Shown one piece after another: positions 60,374-64,000 of a stretch of DNA of 64,000 nucleotides; the stretch's first letter is position 1; every line of letters begins with the position of its first letter. Source of the DNA: Rostrohypoxylon terebratum (Eukaryota > Ascomycota > Sordariomycetes > Xylariales > Hypoxylaceae). Made by a program: the position numbers and the translations under genes. The notes under the pieces are model-generated. The model made no database searches. It saw only the letters and a list, made by a program, of their open reading frames with translations, and was not told where the DNA came from. The DNA lies in assembly GCA_022497145.1 (NCBI GenBank), contig MU385879.1, positions 62,001 to 126,000 of the forward strand. Direction: 5' to 3'.

Positions 60374-62339
60374 CAGCTTTAACCCCGCCCTACCTTGACG
60401 AAGAGTGTCTCGAAGACGCAAACAATACTGAGTACTATTCTAGAATTGGCATCGTTTTGCATCGACCATCTTTCAACAGACCTTGATCATCTCAGCAAAA
60501 ATCCGTCGCATTCGAGCAAAATGTATATATCAGACTTTCAAAAGAGTCTCATGTGCAACGAATAACGATACGAGCCGCATTATACCACCTTCAGCATGCA
60601 TTGCCATTTAAATCACACTGCTTCTTCTCCTTTCTTCGCGACCATTGATTAGACGGGATCATTTCTGGGAGGCACAAATATCATTTACGTTAGCTGTTGT
60701 GCGAGTCAGTATAAGCGCGAGGCAATTTGCCCAAGTGGATAATTATTTTTTGCTGGCAGGTCGTGATGGCATGCCCAAATGGAGCCTATCATGTCAATGT
60801 CACCTCTTCGAAACATCGAATCGAGGCTTATTACGTTTAACCATATAGTTAAAAAATGTCGTTCTCTTCATATACATTTACTATATTATCTACTACTACT
60901 ACAATACTACTAAATACTTTTTGGGGAAATTTGATAGCTTTGAGTGGCGTCTGTTGCCAGTATTTTTTGGGTGGCGCAGCAAATTCTTTTTTTCAATGGG
61001 CAATTCGCCTTAACCTCTAACCCTTACCCTCCATCACCCACCCGGTTAATGTCTATTATGTAGTGACAGTGGTTTAAGTCCAAGGCTCTGAATGTGTTGG
61101 TCGCACCGCATGTTTTTGGATCACTTGCAGGTCAGTAGTGAGACGATCTCTTGCCAATCCCGGCGTCTATCCGATAGAGGGGTGGGTATGAGGCGATTTT
61201 GGTAACCAACAAGTTCGTCCAATGTTGCGAGTCAGGTTTGCACTGTGACGCAATTCTGGGGTGAGTTTGTTGTCTTGGATAACGCCTCTTCCATGGTACG
61301 AGCGCCTGGAACTTACTAACACTAGATACCGGTGTCGGGATTTTAATTTGACGTGTCGCAGCTCGCTTCGAAGGAACCGTCCAATGGATGCTTGCGGCTC
61401 TTCCTCTCAGCAAGGAGCTCGTCTGTTCGATTCCTTCGGGCTCTATTATAACTAATTCACTACATGTCAGATCTCGGTTCAGGACCATAACCTCCGAAGC
61501 AGACGCCGCCTATCTTCCGCTTACACCGGTGCAATCGCCGAGTGACGCCTCGGCGCTTCGGGCGATGAAGTGGATTGGCTATAATCGTTTCCAGGCTGTC
61601 GGTAAAGGGCCATCCCGTCTTTCTGGGCTACGCTAAGCTGCTGTGGCCAAAGAAAAAGCAAAACGTCATTACCACGAACCGGTTTGCCGGGCGGGTGGCT
61701 TTTCTCTAGTGGCCACTCAGAGTACTAGACCGATCACCAGTATTCAAACACGTGCATTCCACCGTGCGTTGTCTTGGATCGAAAAACCATTTGATCGTGA
61801 TCTTACATAAGAACCAATTAATTTTTAGGCGCCCGAGTCCAGACAGCGTAACGCGCCGTGACCTATGCTGCGCAAACCTGGCTACCGTACATAACTAGTG
61901 TAGTTTCGTCATCACCATCGCAGAAACATCAAATTAACGAGCTTGACCGGAATAGGTAAGTTTTGAAGCGTGTTAACGAATGGGAAACAAGCGGTAACGA
62001 CGCTACCTGAATATCGACGACAGGGTTCATGCGAACAGAAGTCCTGACAAGGGGATCAGGGGGCAAATTCCCCTTTTTTGGTAAAACCCAAATTACTATG
62101 TATTATATAATAGTACACTACATACTGCGTAGACGAGCGTCGAAGTGGATACCCGGTAAGGAGGCACAGGGCCACAGGCGCAGACAAGCAGACAGGCAGA
62201 TTGAAGAAATCTTCTCCGCGGACCTTGGAGCGATGCTATATGTATATAGTAAACGTGGTTTTTGATTTGACACGAATGCAGATCTGCGGCAGCAAATCAC
62301 ATATCACTTATGTGATTTATGACAGGAGCAGTGCACGCT

Positions 62340-62363
62340 GCTGCGTGGCTGCGTGGCTGCGTG
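62340..62363. repeat. 8-bp tandem array (GCTGCGTG x3)
   Basis: Three exact GCTGCGTG units in tandem, followed by GTTTTAT. Confidence 0.9.
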
Positions 62364-62543
62364 GTTTTATTTTCGCAGAAACACATGCTACACTAGGTAT
62401 CTAGTACTACTGTACTCTCTCCTCTCTCAGCCCTGTCGGCCCTGCCAGTTGTCTCTCCTCTAACGACCCCGGATCCCGCCTGCCCAGCCGCTTAGGAATC
62501 CTGGCGTTCCCTCCTTATCCTCCTTATCCTGAGAGCAAGACCC

Positions 62544-62570
62544 GATAGCTTGGATAAGCTATCCCTTTTT
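62544..62570 (+). terminator. Hairpin followed by T run
   Basis: GATAGCTT, loop GGAT, AAGCTATC form a perfect 8-bp stem. It is followed by CC and five T residues (62566-62570). The T run could end RNA polymerase III transcription. A second weaker hairpin (AGGAA...TTCCT) follows at about 62578-62597. No RNA gene was identified upstream, so a function is unproven. Confidence 0.35.
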
Positions 62571-64000
62571 AGCCTAGAGGAAACCCTGGGGTTCCTAAGA
62601 AGGTGATTCTTCCGTGTTACCCTCCCTTGGAGATAGTGCGGTACCGAAGACCTTAAACCGGCTTAGCTATTGGCTTAGCTTCGGGAGATTGGCGGGTTCC
62701 TACCAATAAGTACCTGTGGATGTATGTACAATGTACATTGTACTATTTCCTCGAAGTACCTACTTGTCCTTGCCCGTCTGCCCGTTGTCCCTTGACAAGG
62801 TGACGCACGTCTTTTTCCAAGGTTGTTGGATTTGGATTTTTGAATATTTGGATTTGTCAGGTTAGTTGTTAGGTTAGTCAGCTCTCATTATCTCACTTGT
62901 GAATTTAGGTAATCAATCAAGCCTTCCCAGCTTCCTGGTGCCCGTGCCTCAGCCGTTGGAACTTGGTCGAGCTTCCAAGCTGTCAAGTTGTTACCTACTG
63001 CATATCAATACTATCGATACTCGCGATGAGTTGCCGTCAGAACCGAGTCCTGCATTTACCTCGACTCTAATTGGCCGATAAGTCGGTTTTCTCATGCCTC
63101 AACTGCATCAATTGCGACGATAAAAAAAATCGATATCTCTGTCACCTACATACATACTATGTAGTAGGACTTTGGACTTTGGTTTCCAACGTCATCACCA
63201 TCACCGACTTGCATCTATCATTATGCCGGAAGAGACTTACCGATGCGAACCTTGCGATGACCAGATTTGCACATGCGCTGTCCCGTTCGAAATCGCATTG
63301 CGTGGATCACATTTCCCAGCACCTTCATCACCGGCATCGTCGCAACGCGGCCGCGGCGGCAACTCCCGCGTCCCGCATTACCGTTTGCCCCCTAGGACCT
63401 AGGTAGTAGTAGTAAAAATCCCTTGAAACTGTCATACCACCGTCCCTGGTCCGTGGTACGCCTTTTATTATCACAAGCCTCTTCAAAATGCGAACTTCAA
63501 GCATGCGTACACATATTATCGTACTTCGTAGGTATTTATTAATATGATAATACACAGCGATATGGATGATGTCCGCGCCGAAATTGAGAATCAGCAATGT
63601 CATATACGTGTATTACATATTATTCCTGCAACAAGTCCTGTCATTCCAAAACCCTCCCCCGGACACCGCGGAACATTTAAAATTTCCCGATGGTCAGTGT
63701 TCCTCAGCGAAGTCCTACTATGTACTTCGTACTGCTGTAATATTAACTCTCTCTATTAAGAAGAGGGAAAGATTAAAGGAAAAGAAAAAGAAAGATAATT
63801 ACACCTAGGTCTTAGGTATTCATTCTAGGCCAGGTTTGAACCCATCTAGCCCCCGTCCAGCCCGTCCGCACTAGCAACAGCGGACCGAATGCCTACCTAG
63901 CCACCTAGCCACCTAGCCTAGCCCTCGGGGCTTTTCAAAAACAAAACCCTGAACCCCCCGTAAGTCGTACGTTCGTACGTTCGATGTTCACCCACGAGGT

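Larger units (their letters stand above)
60374..64000. other. Right-end tract without recognised genes
   Basis: 3.6 kb with no supported gene. It starts with the 3' UTR of the Cys-rich gene. It then holds an 8-bp tandem array (62340-62363), two hairpins near 62544-62597, a CTACATAGTA copy in reverse orientation (63155-63164) and a CCTAGG/TAGCCACC-rich right end (63800-63925). A C/T-rich stretch at 62410-62530 could be a promoter for a gene I cannot see. Confidence 0.45.

Overview
The window is nuclear DNA from a filamentous ascomycete (Pezizomycotina), most likely a Sordariomycete. Genes carry short introns of about 50-140 bp with GTAAGT-like donors and CTRAC-type branch sites. The gene set includes FlbA-type RGS, Dicer-like 1, a CYP52-like P450 and a PHD-bearing ORC4. 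Intergenic DNA is full of short TACCTA, CCTAGGT and CTACATAGTA words. The class assignment is inference from protein flavour and intergenic texture. I ran no database search.

Layout. 0.4-18.6 kb is gene-rich: a disordered Ser-rich protein (+), Dicer-like protein 1 (-), the PP2A regulator TAP42/alpha4 (+), the Paf1-complex subunit CDC73 (+), a GPI-anchored Ser/Thr-rich surface protein (-) and the RGS regulator FlbA (-). From 18.6 to 34.0 kb there is a 15-kb tract with no supportable gene. It holds short tandem arrays, palindromes, a repeated 10-mer and one degenerate 5S-rRNA-like patch. 34.0-51.5 kb is gene-dense again, mostly on the minus strand: a DUF7053-like protein, ORC4 with a PHD finger, a cytochrome P450, a small hydrophilic protein, an F-box-like/ankyrin protein, an EIF1AD homologue (+), ALG3 and a D-amino-acid oxidase. 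A second gene-poor tract covers 51.5-59.3 kb. It is followed by one gene for a protein with three copies of a Cys-rich zinc-binding motif (+), and then 3.6 kb with nothing recognisable.

Most genes are unrelated housekeeping or regulatory functions: RNA silencing, TOR/PP2A signalling, transcription elongation, G-protein signalling, replication licensing, translation-factor-like function, N-glycan assembly and D-amino-acid catabolism. I see no biosynthetic cluster, no intact transposon, no CRISPR and no convincing tRNA. Gene models were built by hand by joining reading frames at splice sites that preserve frame and family continuity. All spliced models below close in frame.

The most interesting signals are these. 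Ten exact copies of the 10-mer CTACATAGTA lie almost only in the two gene-poor tracts. A frame-neutral intron splits the Dicer Walker A motif. An ATGA-overlapping upstream ORF sits at TAP42. The Cys-rich protein near 60 kb carries a triple repeat of an unfamiliar metal-binding motif.
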